This document shows positions 17,217 through 25,299 of a stretch of DNA of 64,000 bases, in pieces; the first letter of the stretch is position 1, and every line of letters starts with the position of its first letter. Source of the stretch: Phosphoribacter sp044220725 (GTDB taxonomy: Bacteria > Actinomycetota > Actinomycetes > Actinomycetales > Dermatophilaceae); the NCBI GenBank assembly GCA_044220725.1, contig JBGAQN010000001.1, positions 1-64,000 of the forward strand. The letters are read 5' to 3'. The notes under the pieces are model-generated. The model was not told the DNA's origin. It saw nothing but the letters and a program-made list of their open reading frames with translations, and did not search any database. Made by a program: the position numbers and the translations under genes.

Positions 17217-18593
17217 GTGAGCACGAGCGCGGGCCGGGACCTGGACATCTTCGTCTTCGGAGCGACGGGCTTCGTCGGGCAGCTCACCGCGGCATACCTG
17301 GCCGAGCACGCGCCCGCCGATCTGCGGATCGGGCTGGCTGGGCGGCGTCGCTCGCGATTGGAACAGGTGCGAAGCGAACTGCCGGTGCCCGCCGCGAAAT
17401 GGGAGCTCCTCGTCGCCGACGCCACCGATGCCGCGTCGATGGCCGCGCTCGCTTCACGCACTCGGGTCATCGCGACGACGGTGGGTCCCTACTCGCGTTG
17501 GGGTCTGCCGCTCGTCGAAGCGTGCGCAGTCGCCGGGACGCACTACTGCGACCTCACCGGCGAAGTGCTCTTCGTGCGACAGAGCGCCGACGCGTGGCAC
17601 GAGATCGCTCGGGAGACCGGCGCTCGGATCATTCACTCGTGCGGCTTCGACTCGATCCCGTCGGATCTCGGGGTGCTGGTGACCGCTGACCGGGCGGCGG
17701 CTGATGGAGCCGGCGAACTGACCGAGACGGTCTTGTCGGTCGTGTCCATGCGTGGCGGAGTCAGCGGCGGCACCGTCGATTCGATGCGCCAGCAGGCGAT
17801 CCTCATGCGGGCCGACGCCGCCTCGCGCGCAATCGTCGCCGACCCCTATGCCTTGAGCCCCGATCGGGCCAGCGAACCGCAGGCGCCGCGGAGCGACAGG
17901 TCACTCAGCAGGTCAGGCTCGGCTGGGGCGGACGACGAGGTGAGCGCATCCGGTATGCCGAGTGGCTGGGCAGGCGGGTTGCGTACACTGCGCGGCGTGG
18001 TCGCCGGGGCGGGGCGTCGGTTGCCGGTGCGGCGCGATCCGGTGACCGGCCATTGGACCGGGCCATTCGTCATGGCGGGGTTCAACACGCGAATCGTGCG
18101 GCGCAGCAACGCGTTACTGGGCTGGCGTTATGGCCGGGCCTTCCGCTATCGCGAGGTCGTCGACTTCGGCCCCGGGCTCAAGGCTCCCGTCCTGGCGACC
18201 GGGATGTCGGCCGGGTTGCTCGGGGTGGTCGGGGCGATGGCCTTCGAGCCGACCCGGGCCCTGGTCGGGCGGTTCCTGCCCAAGCCCGGCGAGGGCCCGT
18301 CGGAGGAGGCGCAGGCCAACGGCCGATTTCGGATGGTGATCCGGACGACGACGACGACAGGGGCGGCATACCGGACGAAGGTGGGGGCCGATCGGGACCC
18401 GGGCTACAGCGGGACGGCCGTCATGCTTGGCGAGTCGGCGCTCGCGCTGGCGCTGGACGGTGCTGCGCTGCCGGCGGCGGCTGGGGTGCTGACACCCGCG
18501 ACGGCTCTTGGGCACATCCTGGTCGAGCGACTCGTGGCCCAGGGCTTCACCTTCGACTGCCAGCGCGTCGACGACCACCGCCACCGCGCCTGA
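17217..18593 (+). CDS. Saccharopine dehydrogenase-like NADP-binding protein
   Basis: About 458 residues. The N-terminal Rossmann signature is IFVFGATGFVGQLTAAYLAEH, followed by the family motif TTVGPYSRWGLPLVEACAVAGTHYCDLTGE and a conserved CGFDSIPSDLG. This matches trans-acting enoyl-reductase-like proteins of mycobacteria (Rv2449c/Rv2953 type) and eukaryotic SCCPDH, not true saccharopine dehydrogenase. Some relatives act in lipid synthesis; the role here is unknown. I chose GTG 17217, just before the conserved part; ATG 17184 is an alternative. Confidence 0.8.
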   Translation: MSTSAGRDLDIFVFGATGFVGQLTAAYLAEHAPADLRIGLAGRRRSRLEQVRSELPVPAAKWELLVADATDAASMAALASRTRVIATTVGPYSRWGLPLVEACAVAGTHYCDLTGEVLFVRQSADAWHEIARETGARIIHSCGFDSIPSDLGVLVTADRAAADGAGELTETVLSVVSMRGGVSGGTVDSMRQQAILMRADAASRAIVADPYALSPDRASEPQAPRSDRSLSRSGSAGADDEVSASGMPSGWAGGLRTLRGVVAGAGRRLPVRRDPVTGHWTGPFVMAGFNTRIVRRSNALLGWRYGRAFRYREVVDFGPGLKAPVLATGMSAGLLGVVGAMAFEPTRALVGRFLPKPGEGPSEEAQANGRFRMVIRTTTTTGAAYRTKVGADRDPGYSGTAVMLGESALALALDGAALPAAAGVLTPATALGHILVERLVAQGFTFDCQRVDDHRHRA

Positions 18594-18702
18594 ACCGCAC
18601 CCGAAAACCTCACACCCGCCGACGAACTCGAACCCCCGGGCCCCAGATCAACCCGAAATCCTCACACTCGTCGACAATTTCTGACGGTGGGCCCGACGCG
18701 CC

Positions 18703-20373
18703 TCACCTTCTTCGCCGTCGCACCCACGCTTGCCAGGGGGCGAGCACGCCGAGGTGCGCGGGCGGCATACCGGAGGCGTCGCGGTCTCCCGACGAGATGA
18801 CCACGTCGGCACCCTCCCAGTCCGACGGCAGTTCGACCACGACACTCTCCCCGCACAGGTTCGCGACGACGAGCAACTCCTCATCGACGCCGTGCCGCAG
18901 GAACGCATACACACTCGGATGCTCAGGCAACAACAGCTCGAACCGCCCGTCGACGATGACCGGCAGCTCACGCCGCAGCCGGATCAACCGCTGGTAGTGG
19001 GCGAACACCGACCCCGGGTCGCCCACCTGCGTGGCCGCGTTGATCTCCCGGTATGCCGGGTGGACGGGCAGCCACGGCGTCCCCGTCGTGAAGCCCGCGT
19101 GCTCGGACGCGTCCCACTGCATCGGCGTGCGCGCGTGGTCGCGGCTGCGGGCGTTGACCGCGGCGAGCACCACGTCAGGTGCCACTCCTCGAGCCAACGC
19201 CGCCGCCGACCAGTTGCGCGACTCGACGTCGTCGAGCTGCTCGACCGAAGTGAAGGGGAAGTTGACCATCCCCAGCTCCTCGCCTTGGTAGACGTAGGGC
19301 GTCCCCCGGTGCAGGTGCAGCACCGTCGCCAGGGCCTTCGCCGACACCTCCCGGTATGCCGTGTGGCCGGCTCCGTAGCGCGACACCGGTCGGGGCTGGT
19401 CGTGGTTGCACCAATAGAGGCTGTTCCACCCGACGTCGGCCAGGCCCTCCTGCCAGCGGGCCAGGACCGACTTCATCCGCACCCAATCGACCGGGCGGAC
19501 GTCGTAACGCCCGCCCATCCCGTGGTCGACCCCCATGTGCTCGAACTGGAACACCATGTCGAACTCGCCCCGAGCCGGGTCGGTGAACCGCGCCGCCTCG
19601 TCGACGGTCACCCCGGGGCATTCGCCTACCGTGATGAGTTGCCGCTCACCCCAAGCGTTTTCATGCATCTCGTGGACGAACTCGTGGATCCTCGGTCCGT
19701 TGAAGAACCAGCCGGTGCCGTCGGGGTTGAGCTGCTTGGAGACCAGGTTGACGACGTCGAACCGGAACCCATCGACACCCCGATCCAGCCACCAGCGCAG
19801 CATCGCGTGGACGGCGGCGCGCACGTCGGGGTTCTCCCAGTTGAGGTCGGGCTGCCGCCGGTCGAACAGGTGCAGGTAGTAGTCGCCACTCACCTTGTCC
19901 AGCTCCCACACCGGCCCGCCAAAGAACGACTGCCAGCCGGTCGGCTCCGCGCCCGCCTCGCCGATCACGTGCCCGTCGCGCGGCGGCCGCCACCAATACC
20001 AGTCTCGTTTCGGGCCCTCCCGCGAGACCCGTGACTCGATGAACCACGGGTGGGCGTCGCTGGTGTGGTTGACGACGATGTCGATGACGAGTTTCATTCC
20101 GCGCGAATGCAGTTCGGCGATGAGCCGATCGAGGTCCGCCAACGTCCCGAACAACGGATCGACATCCTCGTAATCGCTGATGTCATACCCGTTGTCCGCC
20201 TGGGGCGACGGATAGAACGGCGACACCCACACCACGTCAGCCCCGAGAGTCTGAATATGGTCCAGCCGACCAATGAGCCCGGGCAAGTCGCCGATGCCGT
20301 CGCCGTCGCTGTCGGCAAAGCTGCGCGGATAGACCTGATAGACGACGCTGGTGCGCCACCAGGGCTGCGACAC
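18703..20373 (-). CDS. GH13 alpha-glucosidase (oligo-1,6-glucosidase type)
   Basis: A 556-residue GH13 enzyme starting WWRTSVVYQVYPRSFADSDGDGIGDL. Conserved regions are DIVVNHTSD (I), GFRFDVVN with the nucleophile Asp (II), a general-acid Glu in VGECPG (III) and CNHDQPRPVSR (IV). The GDGIGDL signature and IV region fit cytosolic alpha-glucosidases that cut short malto- or isomalto-oligosaccharides; there is no signal peptide. GTG 20373 follows a GAGGGAGGGA ribosome-binding site. Its start is 31 bp from that of the divergent amidase gene. No sugar transporter or regulator is adjacent. Confidence 0.92.
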   Translation of the reverse strand: MSQPWWRTSVVYQVYPRSFADSDGDGIGDLPGLIGRLDHIQTLGADVVWVSPFYPSPQADNGYDISDYEDVDPLFGTLADLDRLIAELHSRGMKLVIDIVVNHTSDAHPWFIESRVSREGPKRDWYWWRPPRDGHVIGEAGAEPTGWQSFFGGPVWELDKVSGDYYLHLFDRRQPDLNWENPDVRAAVHAMLRWWLDRGVDGFRFDVVNLVSKQLNPDGTGWFFNGPRIHEFVHEMHENAWGERQLITVGECPGVTVDEAARFTDPARGEFDMVFQFEHMGVDHGMGGRYDVRPVDWVRMKSVLARWQEGLADVGWNSLYWCNHDQPRPVSRYGAGHTAYREVSAKALATVLHLHRGTPYVYQGEELGMVNFPFTSVEQLDDVESRNWSAAALARGVAPDVVLAAVNARSRDHARTPMQWDASEHAGFTTGTPWLPVHPAYREINAATQVGDPGSVFAHYQRLIRLRRELPVIVDGRFELLLPEHPSVYAFLRHGVDEELLVVANLCGESVVVELPSDWEGADVVISSGDRDASGMPPAHLGVLAPWQAWVRRRRR

Positions 20374-20404
20374 GGTCCCTCCCTCGACGGTTACGCTGGC
20401 GAGC

Positions 20405-21289
20405 ATGACCACAGCGGGCCGCGCGCCGCGTCGCCGACGGGGGGCACGGCATACCCTCGCGTATGCCGTGTGCGCGGCACTCACGCTACTCGCCGGTGGG
20501 TGCGCCCTGGCCCCTCCGACGACCGGGCCGATGACGGCAGCCCCATCGGACGCAGCCAGCCCCACGGACACCGCGACCGGCATGGCGACCGGCATGGCGA
20601 CTGGCACTGCGACGGGCGACGTGCCGAGCCCGACCGCAACGGCCTCGGGTGTCCCGACGTCGACGGTCACATCGACTCGGCAACCCGCCGCCTCGGGAGC
20701 GCCGACCCGCACCGCAGGCACAGGCGGACCGCCGATCGTCGAGGCGTGGATCCCCTACTCGCAGAGCCGAAAAGACCAAATGGCGGCATACGCAAAGCGA
20801 CACTATGGGGTCGCGACCTCGACGTTGACGCCCAAGGTCATCGTCCTGCACTTCACCGAGACCGACACGTGGGAGCCGGTGCGTTCGACCTTCGTGGCCA
20901 ACGTGCCCAACCGGGGTGAGCTGCCCGGAGTGTGCGCGCACTTCGTCGTCGACCAGAAGGGCGTGATCCGTGCCCTGGTGCCGACCAACGTCATGTGTCG
21001 ACACGCCATCGGGGTCAACCATGTGGCCATCGGCATCGAGATCGTCCAGGCCACGCATGGGCACACCTCGCTGTGGGCCGACCAGCAGATCCTCGGTCGG
21101 CCGGCGCAGATCCAGGCGGTCCTCGGGTTGGTCCGACAGTTGCAGACCCAGTTCGGCATCGCCGCTGAGGACATCGTCGGCCATGCGACGGCCAACCGTC
21201 ACCGGCTTTTCCTCGACAAGCAGGGGTGGCGCAACGACCACACCGACTGGCAGGCGCCGAGCGTCGCCGAGTTCCGCTCCCGGCTCTAG
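20405..21289 (+). CDS. N-acetylmuramoyl-L-alanine amidase lipoprotein (Amidase_2)
   Basis: About 294 residues. A basic N terminus and signal peptide end in the lipobox LAGGC. A Thr/Ala/Met-rich linker with repeated TGMA units follows, then an Amidase_2/PGRP domain: VIVLHFTETDTWEPVRSTFV, AHFVVDQKGVI, AIGVNHVAIGIEIVQ and DIVGHATANRHRLFLDK. The His residues in LHFTE and GHA fit zinc ligands. It should cleave peptides from peptidoglycan at the outer membrane face. Two GTATGCCG repeats in the signal-peptide codons form a 10-bp inverted repeat (20445-20470). Confidence 0.85.
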   Translation: MTTAGRAPRRRRGARHTLAYAVCAALTLLAGGCALAPPTTGPMTAAPSDAASPTDTATGMATGMATGTATGDVPSPTATASGVPTSTVTSTRQPAASGAPTRTAGTGGPPIVEAWIPYSQSRKDQMAAYAKRHYGVATSTLTPKVIVLHFTETDTWEPVRSTFVANVPNRGELPGVCAHFVVDQKGVIRALVPTNVMCRHAIGVNHVAIGIEIVQATHGHTSLWADQQILGRPAQIQAVLGLVRQLQTQFGIAAEDIVGHATANRHRLFLDKQGWRNDHTDWQAPSVAEFRSRL

Positions 21290-21399
21290 CTTCGGACTGT
21301 CGCTCTCGGCCGTGGTTCCCCGCAGGAGCCCCCGGCTCTCGCTTCCCTGCTATGGCGCTCCACCGTGGTCCCCGACGGCAGGGCTGGCCGCCGCCGCCG

Positions 21400-21448
21400 G
21401 TCAGGGGGTCAGGGGTCAGGGGGTCAGGGGGTCACGGGTCAGGGGGTC
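21400..21448. repeat. GTCAGGGG minisatellite at the 3' end of the PIN toxin gene
   Basis: Six imperfect copies of an 8-9 bp unit GTCAGGGG(G) run in tandem. The stop codon of the leftward PIN-domain gene lies inside the array. It is a simple-sequence tract in the gap between the amidase and toxin genes. Confidence 0.8.
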
Positions 21449-21849
21449 GCTTCTGGGCGAGGCCCGATCACCCGAACGCCGCGCGCAGCCGCGACCGTCG
21501 ACAGGCGGACATCGAAGGTCGCAAGGGTCGCACGCTGGGATTCGGCCGCCAGCAGGACGACGCAGTCCGGAAGATTCACCCCGGTCTCAGCGCGCAACCG
21601 GGCCAGCGACGGTGCTCGATCTGCCGGAAGCGGGAGCTCCACCACGTCCAAGCGAGACAACGCGGCGACCGCACGGGCGAGCACCTGGCCCCCCGCCCGA
21701 GCTGGCCCGACGAGGAACTCGGCCAACGTCAGCGTCGGGACCCCGAGGTCCTCACCTGCATGATCCGCCAGCAGCGCGACCGCGTCGGCATGCCAGCGAT
21801 CGGATGGCTCGAAGAAGGCCACCACGACGCTGGCGTCCAGGACAATCAC
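21439..21849 (-). CDS. PIN-domain toxin (VapC-like)
   Basis: A 136-residue PIN-domain protein. The expected acidic residues are visible: Asp5 in MIVLDASVVV, Glu in LTLAEFLVG, Asp in NLPDCVVLLAAE and Asp in LATFDVRL. VapC family members are Mg2+-dependent RNases that cut tRNA or rRNA. The GTG start overlaps the upstream antitoxin stop by four bases (GTGA), the usual toxin-antitoxin layout. Confidence 0.87.
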   Translation of the reverse strand: MIVLDASVVVAFFEPSDRWHADAVALLADHAGEDLGVPTLTLAEFLVGPARAGGQVLARAVAALSRLDVVELPLPADRAPSLARLRAETGVNLPDCVVLLAAESQRATLATFDVRLSTVAAARGVRVIGPRPEATP

Positions 21850-22115
21850 GCGGGCCAGTCCTCGCGCAGCGACTCAAGATAGCCCTGCGGGAAGCACCCA
21901 GCGAGCGAGCCTTGGGTCTCCAGGATGGCCTCCAACCGCTGTTCGAGGAGTGACTCTTGCGCCTCACGCAGTCGCAGATGACCCTCCAACACCAGATTGA
22001 CCACGAGCCGCGAGCGCGAGGCAGCCGCCGCCGGCCACCGGTGAGCGGCGGCATCCAGGGCAGCAGCAACCTCGTCGGTCTCGGTGATCACGTGACGGGC
22101 GCGCGTCGTCGGCAT
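21846..22115 (-). CDS. Putative antitoxin, ribbon-helix-helix-like
   Basis: An 89-residue protein directly upstream of, and overlapping, the PIN toxin. The N-terminal half (TTRARHVITETDEVAAALDA, then SRSRLVVNLVLEGH) looks like a short beta-strand followed by helices, as in ribbon-helix-helix antitoxins. The Glu-rich C-terminal part would wrap the toxin. No named family is certain. ATG 22115 lies five bases after a TACACT -10-like hexamer that overlaps a small palindrome, so a leaderless, self-repressed operon is plausible. Confidence 0.75.
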   Translation of the reverse strand: MPTTRARHVITETDEVAAALDAAAHRWPAAAASRSRLVVNLVLEGHLRLREAQESLLEQRLEAILETQGSLAGCFPQGYLESLREDWPA

Positions 22116-22120
22116 CCCTG

Positions 22121-22131
22121 AGTGTAACACT
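22121..22131. promoter_or_regulatory. Possible autoregulatory operator of the toxin-antitoxin pair
   Basis: The perfect inverted repeat AGTGT-A-ACACT ends five bases before the antitoxin start and covers the -10-like TACACT. Such placement is usual for operators bound by antitoxin-toxin complexes. It is short, so it could be coincidence. Confidence 0.45.
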
Positions 22132-22292
22132 GACCGGATAAGTGCTGCACCTGTCGCTCTCGCCTCATGCCTCGGCGCCGGAGAATCCGTCCGAGTTCGG
22201 CGGGCGCGCAGGGATGACCTGTGCCACAGTGGTCCGGTCGACGTGTGGGGCGCGCCGGCGACTCATCTCATCAGCGTCGATCGGGAGTCCTC

Positions 22293-23579
22293 ATGACCCT
22301 GCACACCCTCTCCTCGTCACGTCGCGCGCGCGACAGCCGCGCCCGCGGCACCACGCCAGCACGCGGCATACGGCGGCTTCGGTATGCCGCCACCCTCCTG
22401 ACCGCGCTCGGGCTCGCCACCGCTGGCCTGGCAACCGCGAGCACGGCCGCAGCCGACGGACCCGGCGTCGGCACGCCGTGGGTCGCTAGCCTGGGCGACA
22501 GTTACATCTCGGGCGAGGCCGGCCGTTGGGCCGGCAACTCCAACAGCAGTTCGGCCTCGGTCGACGCGTTGGGCGGGGGCGCCTACTACGACAACGCGAG
22601 CCGCACCGCCGAGCAGATCAACCGGTGCCACCGCAGTTGGGCTGCCTCGGTCTATATCTCCAGCGGCACCCAGGGCATCGACCTGGCCTGTTCGGGCGCC
22701 AAGACGAGCACGTACACGACCTCGGACGGCTACTTCAAGCCGGGCCTGGACTTCTACGACAACGGCGCGGGTAAGCAGGGCCAGGCCAAGATGCTGCAGG
22801 CCTTCGCAACGACACATAACGTCAAGATGGTCGTCGTCAGCATCGGCGGCAACGACTTCAATTTCGCGAGCATCGTCCAGTCCTGCGTGACCGACTTCCT
22901 GCTCTCGCCCTCGTGGTGGCCGGACTACTGCTACGACGACTCGTCGGTCAAGGCGAACTTCACCTCGACCAACATCGCGGCGGTCAAGGCCAAGGTCACG
23001 ACCGCGCTGCTCAACGTCCGCCAGGCGATGCGCAACGCCGGGTATGCCGATTCGGCCTGGACCATGGTCGTCCAGGACTACCCGTCGCCGATCCCGAGCG
23101 GTGCTGGGTTCCGATACAGCCAATCCGGCTACACCCGCCAGAACACCGGCGGCTGCGGCTTCTGGAACAAGGACGCCGACTGGGCCAATGCCACCGCTTT
23201 GCCAACCATCAACAACACCGTCAAGGGAGCGGTCACCGCATCGGGCATCGCGGGGGCCAAGATCCTCGAACTGCAGTCGGCGTTCAACGGCCGCCGCCTG
23301 TGCGAGAACACCGTCGGTCTGCTCGAGGAGAAGGGCCTGTCGTCCTGGACCCAGGCCGGCGCTGTCGACAAGACCGAGTGGATCGCCCAGATCCGCACCG
23401 TCTCCACGGTCACCGGCCCCTACTACGTCCAAGAGTCGCTGCACCCCAACTATTGGGGTGAGCTCGCCGAGCGCTCGTGTGTGCGGCAGGCCTGGAACGG
23501 CGGCGCCGTCCGCGGCGGCACCTGCTCGATCGCGGGCACCGGACTGCTCAACGGAGAACCGAGGATGACTCTTAGCTGA
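22293..23579 (+). CDS. Secreted SGNH/GDSL hydrolase
   Basis: A 428-residue exported protein. A signal peptide (basic RRLRY, then a hydrophobic stretch ending ASTAAA) precedes an SGNH domain: block I SLGDSYISGEAG with the nucleophile Ser, block III VSIGGNDFNF and block V ESLHPNYWGE carrying the catalytic His. Several cysteines suggest disulphides outside the cell. Family members are esterases or lipases; the substrate is unknown. GGGAG lies before ATG 22293. A pair of GTATGCCG repeats in the signal-peptide codons makes a 9-bp hairpin (22363-22390). Confidence 0.88.
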   Translation: MTLHTLSSSRRARDSRARGTTPARGIRRLRYAATLLTALGLATAGLATASTAAADGPGVGTPWVASLGDSYISGEAGRWAGNSNSSSASVDALGGGAYYDNASRTAEQINRCHRSWAASVYISSGTQGIDLACSGAKTSTYTTSDGYFKPGLDFYDNGAGKQGQAKMLQAFATTHNVKMVVVSIGGNDFNFASIVQSCVTDFLLSPSWWPDYCYDDSSVKANFTSTNIAAVKAKVTTALLNVRQAMRNAGYADSAWTMVVQDYPSPIPSGAGFRYSQSGYTRQNTGGCGFWNKDADWANATALPTINNTVKGAVTASGIAGAKILELQSAFNGRRLCENTVGLLEEKGLSSWTQAGAVDKTEWIAQIRTVSTVTGPYYVQESLHPNYWGELAERSCVRQAWNGGAVRGGTCSIAGTGLLNGEPRMTLS

Positions 23580-23610
23580 GCACGGCCCCCTCCTCCCGCA
23601 CCCCCCGGCG

Positions 23611-23692
23611 GAGTAACCGCTTCAGTGTTGGCGATTCTTCGGTGCAGGGGCCCGAACGCGTAGAGAAACCCGTCGAGTGTTGGCGATTCGAC
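23611..23692. repeat. Diverged copy of the gdhA-flanking repeat (3' side)
   Basis: GAGTAACCGCTTCA is followed by one 52-bp unit (23625-23676) and a partial second unit beginning GTGTTGGCGATTCGAC (23677). The same arrangement, in the same direction, occurs upstream of gdhA at 25152-25285. The right end reaches to within a few bases of the gdhA stop codon. Confidence 0.85.
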
Positions 23693-23694
23693 AG

Positions 23695-25044
23695 TCAGAT
23701 CAGGCCGAGGGCCACCATCGCGTCCGCAACCTTGGTGTAGCCGGCGAGGTTGGCGCCCATGACGTAGTTGCCCGGGTCGCCGTATTCCTCCGCCGAGGCC
23801 AGGCAGCGCTCGTGGATGTCGGACATGATCTGCTGCAAGCGGACCTCCGTTGAGTCGAAGTCCCACGAGTCACGGCTGGCGTTCTGCTGCATCTCCAGGG
23901 CGCTCGTCGCGACGCCACCGGCGTTCGACGCCTTACCAGGGGCATAGAGGACGCCGGCACTCTGCAGCACCCGCACCCCGTCGGGCGTCGTCGGCATGTT
24001 CGCGCCTTCGGCCACCAGGTGCACGCCGTTGGCGACCAGGGTCCGCGCGCCCGCCTCGTCGAGCTCGTTCTGAGTGGCGCAGGGCAGGGCGACGTCGCAG
24101 GGAACGTCCCAGATCGACCCGCCCTCGATGTGCCGAGCGGAGGGGCGCTCCGCGGCATACTCGGTCAGCCGCCCGCGCCGCGCTTCCTTGACGTCCTTGA
24201 GCAGGTCGAGGTCGATGCCGGCCTCGTCGACGACATAACCGTCGGAGTCGGAAACTGCGAGCACCGTGCCGCCGAGTTGGTTGACCTTCTCGACGGCATA
24301 GATGGCGACGTTGCCCGAGCCGGACACCAAGACCCGCCTCCCGTCGAAAGACTCGCCCTTGACCTTGAGCATCTCCTCGGCGAAGAAGGTCACGCCATAA
24401 CCGGTCGCCTCGGTGCGGACCTGCGAGCCACCCCAGGTGAGGCCTTTGCCGGTGAGGACGCCCGACTCGTATTGCCCAGTAATCCGTTTGTACTGTCCGA
24501 AGAGGAAACCGATCTCGCGGCCACCGACGCCGATGTCGCCGGCCGGGACATCCTGGTATTCGCCGACGTGCCGATAGAGCTCGGTCATGAACGACTGGCA
24601 GAACCGCATGATCTCGGCGTCGGACCGGCCCTTGGGGTCGAAGTCGCTGCCACCTTTGCCGCCACCGATCGGCATACCGGTGAGGGCGTTCTTGAAGGTC
24701 TGCTCGAACCCGAGGAACTTGATGATCGACAGGTTGACGCTCGGGTGGAAGCGCAGCCCACCCTTGTAGGGGCCCAGGGCGGAGTTGAACTGGACCCGGA
24801 ACCCACGGTTGATGTGTATGCCGCCCGCGTCATCGGTCCACGGCACCCGGAAGATGATCTGCCGCTCGGGCTCACAGATCCGGCTGAGGATCGACCACTT
24901 GATGTATTCCGGGCGCTTCCCGGCGATCGGCGTGAGGCTGTGGATCACCTCGAAGACGGCCTGGTGGAACTCCGGCTCGCCGGGGTTGCGCCGCAGGACC
25001 TCGTGGTACATCGGTTGGAGATTCGGATGCAGTTCCGTGGTCAT
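23695..25044 (-). CDS. gdhA: Glutamate dehydrogenase, NADP-specific hexameric type
   Basis: 449 residues, the usual length of NADP-dependent bacterial GDH. It contains KPFGVxx-equivalent segments such as GGLRFHPSVNLSIIKFLGFEQ, the active-site PIGGGKGGSDFDPKG with the catalytic Lys, the DIGVGGREIGFLFGQYKR loop and the Rossmann segment VLVSGSGNVAIYAVEK. It interconverts 2-oxoglutarate plus ammonia with glutamate in the cytosol. ATG 25044 (MTTELHPNLQ) matches the family N terminus. The gene is bracketed by direct repeats. Confidence 0.95.
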   Translation of the reverse strand: MTTELHPNLQPMYHEVLRRNPGEPEFHQAVFEVIHSLTPIAGKRPEYIKWSILSRICEPERQIIFRVPWTDDAGGIHINRGFRVQFNSALGPYKGGLRFHPSVNLSIIKFLGFEQTFKNALTGMPIGGGKGGSDFDPKGRSDAEIMRFCQSFMTELYRHVGEYQDVPAGDIGVGGREIGFLFGQYKRITGQYESGVLTGKGLTWGGSQVRTEATGYGVTFFAEEMLKVKGESFDGRRVLVSGSGNVAIYAVEKVNQLGGTVLAVSDSDGYVVDEAGIDLDLLKDVKEARRGRLTEYAAERPSARHIEGGSIWDVPCDVALPCATQNELDEAGARTLVANGVHLVAEGANMPTTPDGVRVLQSAGVLYAPGKASNAGGVATSALEMQQNASRDSWDFDSTEVRLQQIMSDIHERCLASAEEYGDPGNYVMGANLAGYTKVADAMVALGLI

Positions 25045-25151
25045 GCGCACAGCGTAGGGAGGGGTCCGGGACGTAACGCGGCCGGGTGATCCGTCCGACA
25101 TGACCCATCTCAACAGGCGAGAAGATGGCGCACGATGGCCGGCTGGAGGAG

Positions 25152-25285
25152 GAGTAACCGCTTCAGTGTTGGCGATTCGACGGTGCTTAGCGCCCAACGC
25201 GTCAAGAGGTCCGTCGAGCGTTGGCGATTCGACGGTGCTTAGCGCCCAACGCGTCAAGAGGTCCGTCGAGTGTTGGCGATTCGAC
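25152..25285. repeat. 52-bp tandem repeat upstream of gdhA
   Basis: GAGTAACCGCTTCA is followed by two near-identical 52-bp units (25166-25217 and 25218-25269, one C/T difference) and a partial third (25270-25285). Each unit holds inverted arms GCGTTGG and CCAACGC about 20 bp apart, so it can fold. It lies in the gap between gdhA and the FprA-type gene. Confidence 0.9.
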
Positions 25286-25299
25286 CGAAGCGGATGGGC

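Noticed and set aside
18601..18680. Imperfect direct repeat (CCGAAAACCTCACACC and CCGAAATCCTCACACT)
   Set aside because: Two diverged copies about 50 bp apart in a short convergent gap; too weak to interpret.
20351..22131. Mobile or prophage island around the toxin-antitoxin pair
   Set aside because: No integrase, transposase, tRNA target site or terminal repeats are visible; composition is similar to that of neighbours.
25152..25285. CRISPR array
   Set aside because: The 52-bp units are contiguous with no unique spacers; no cas gene is in the window.
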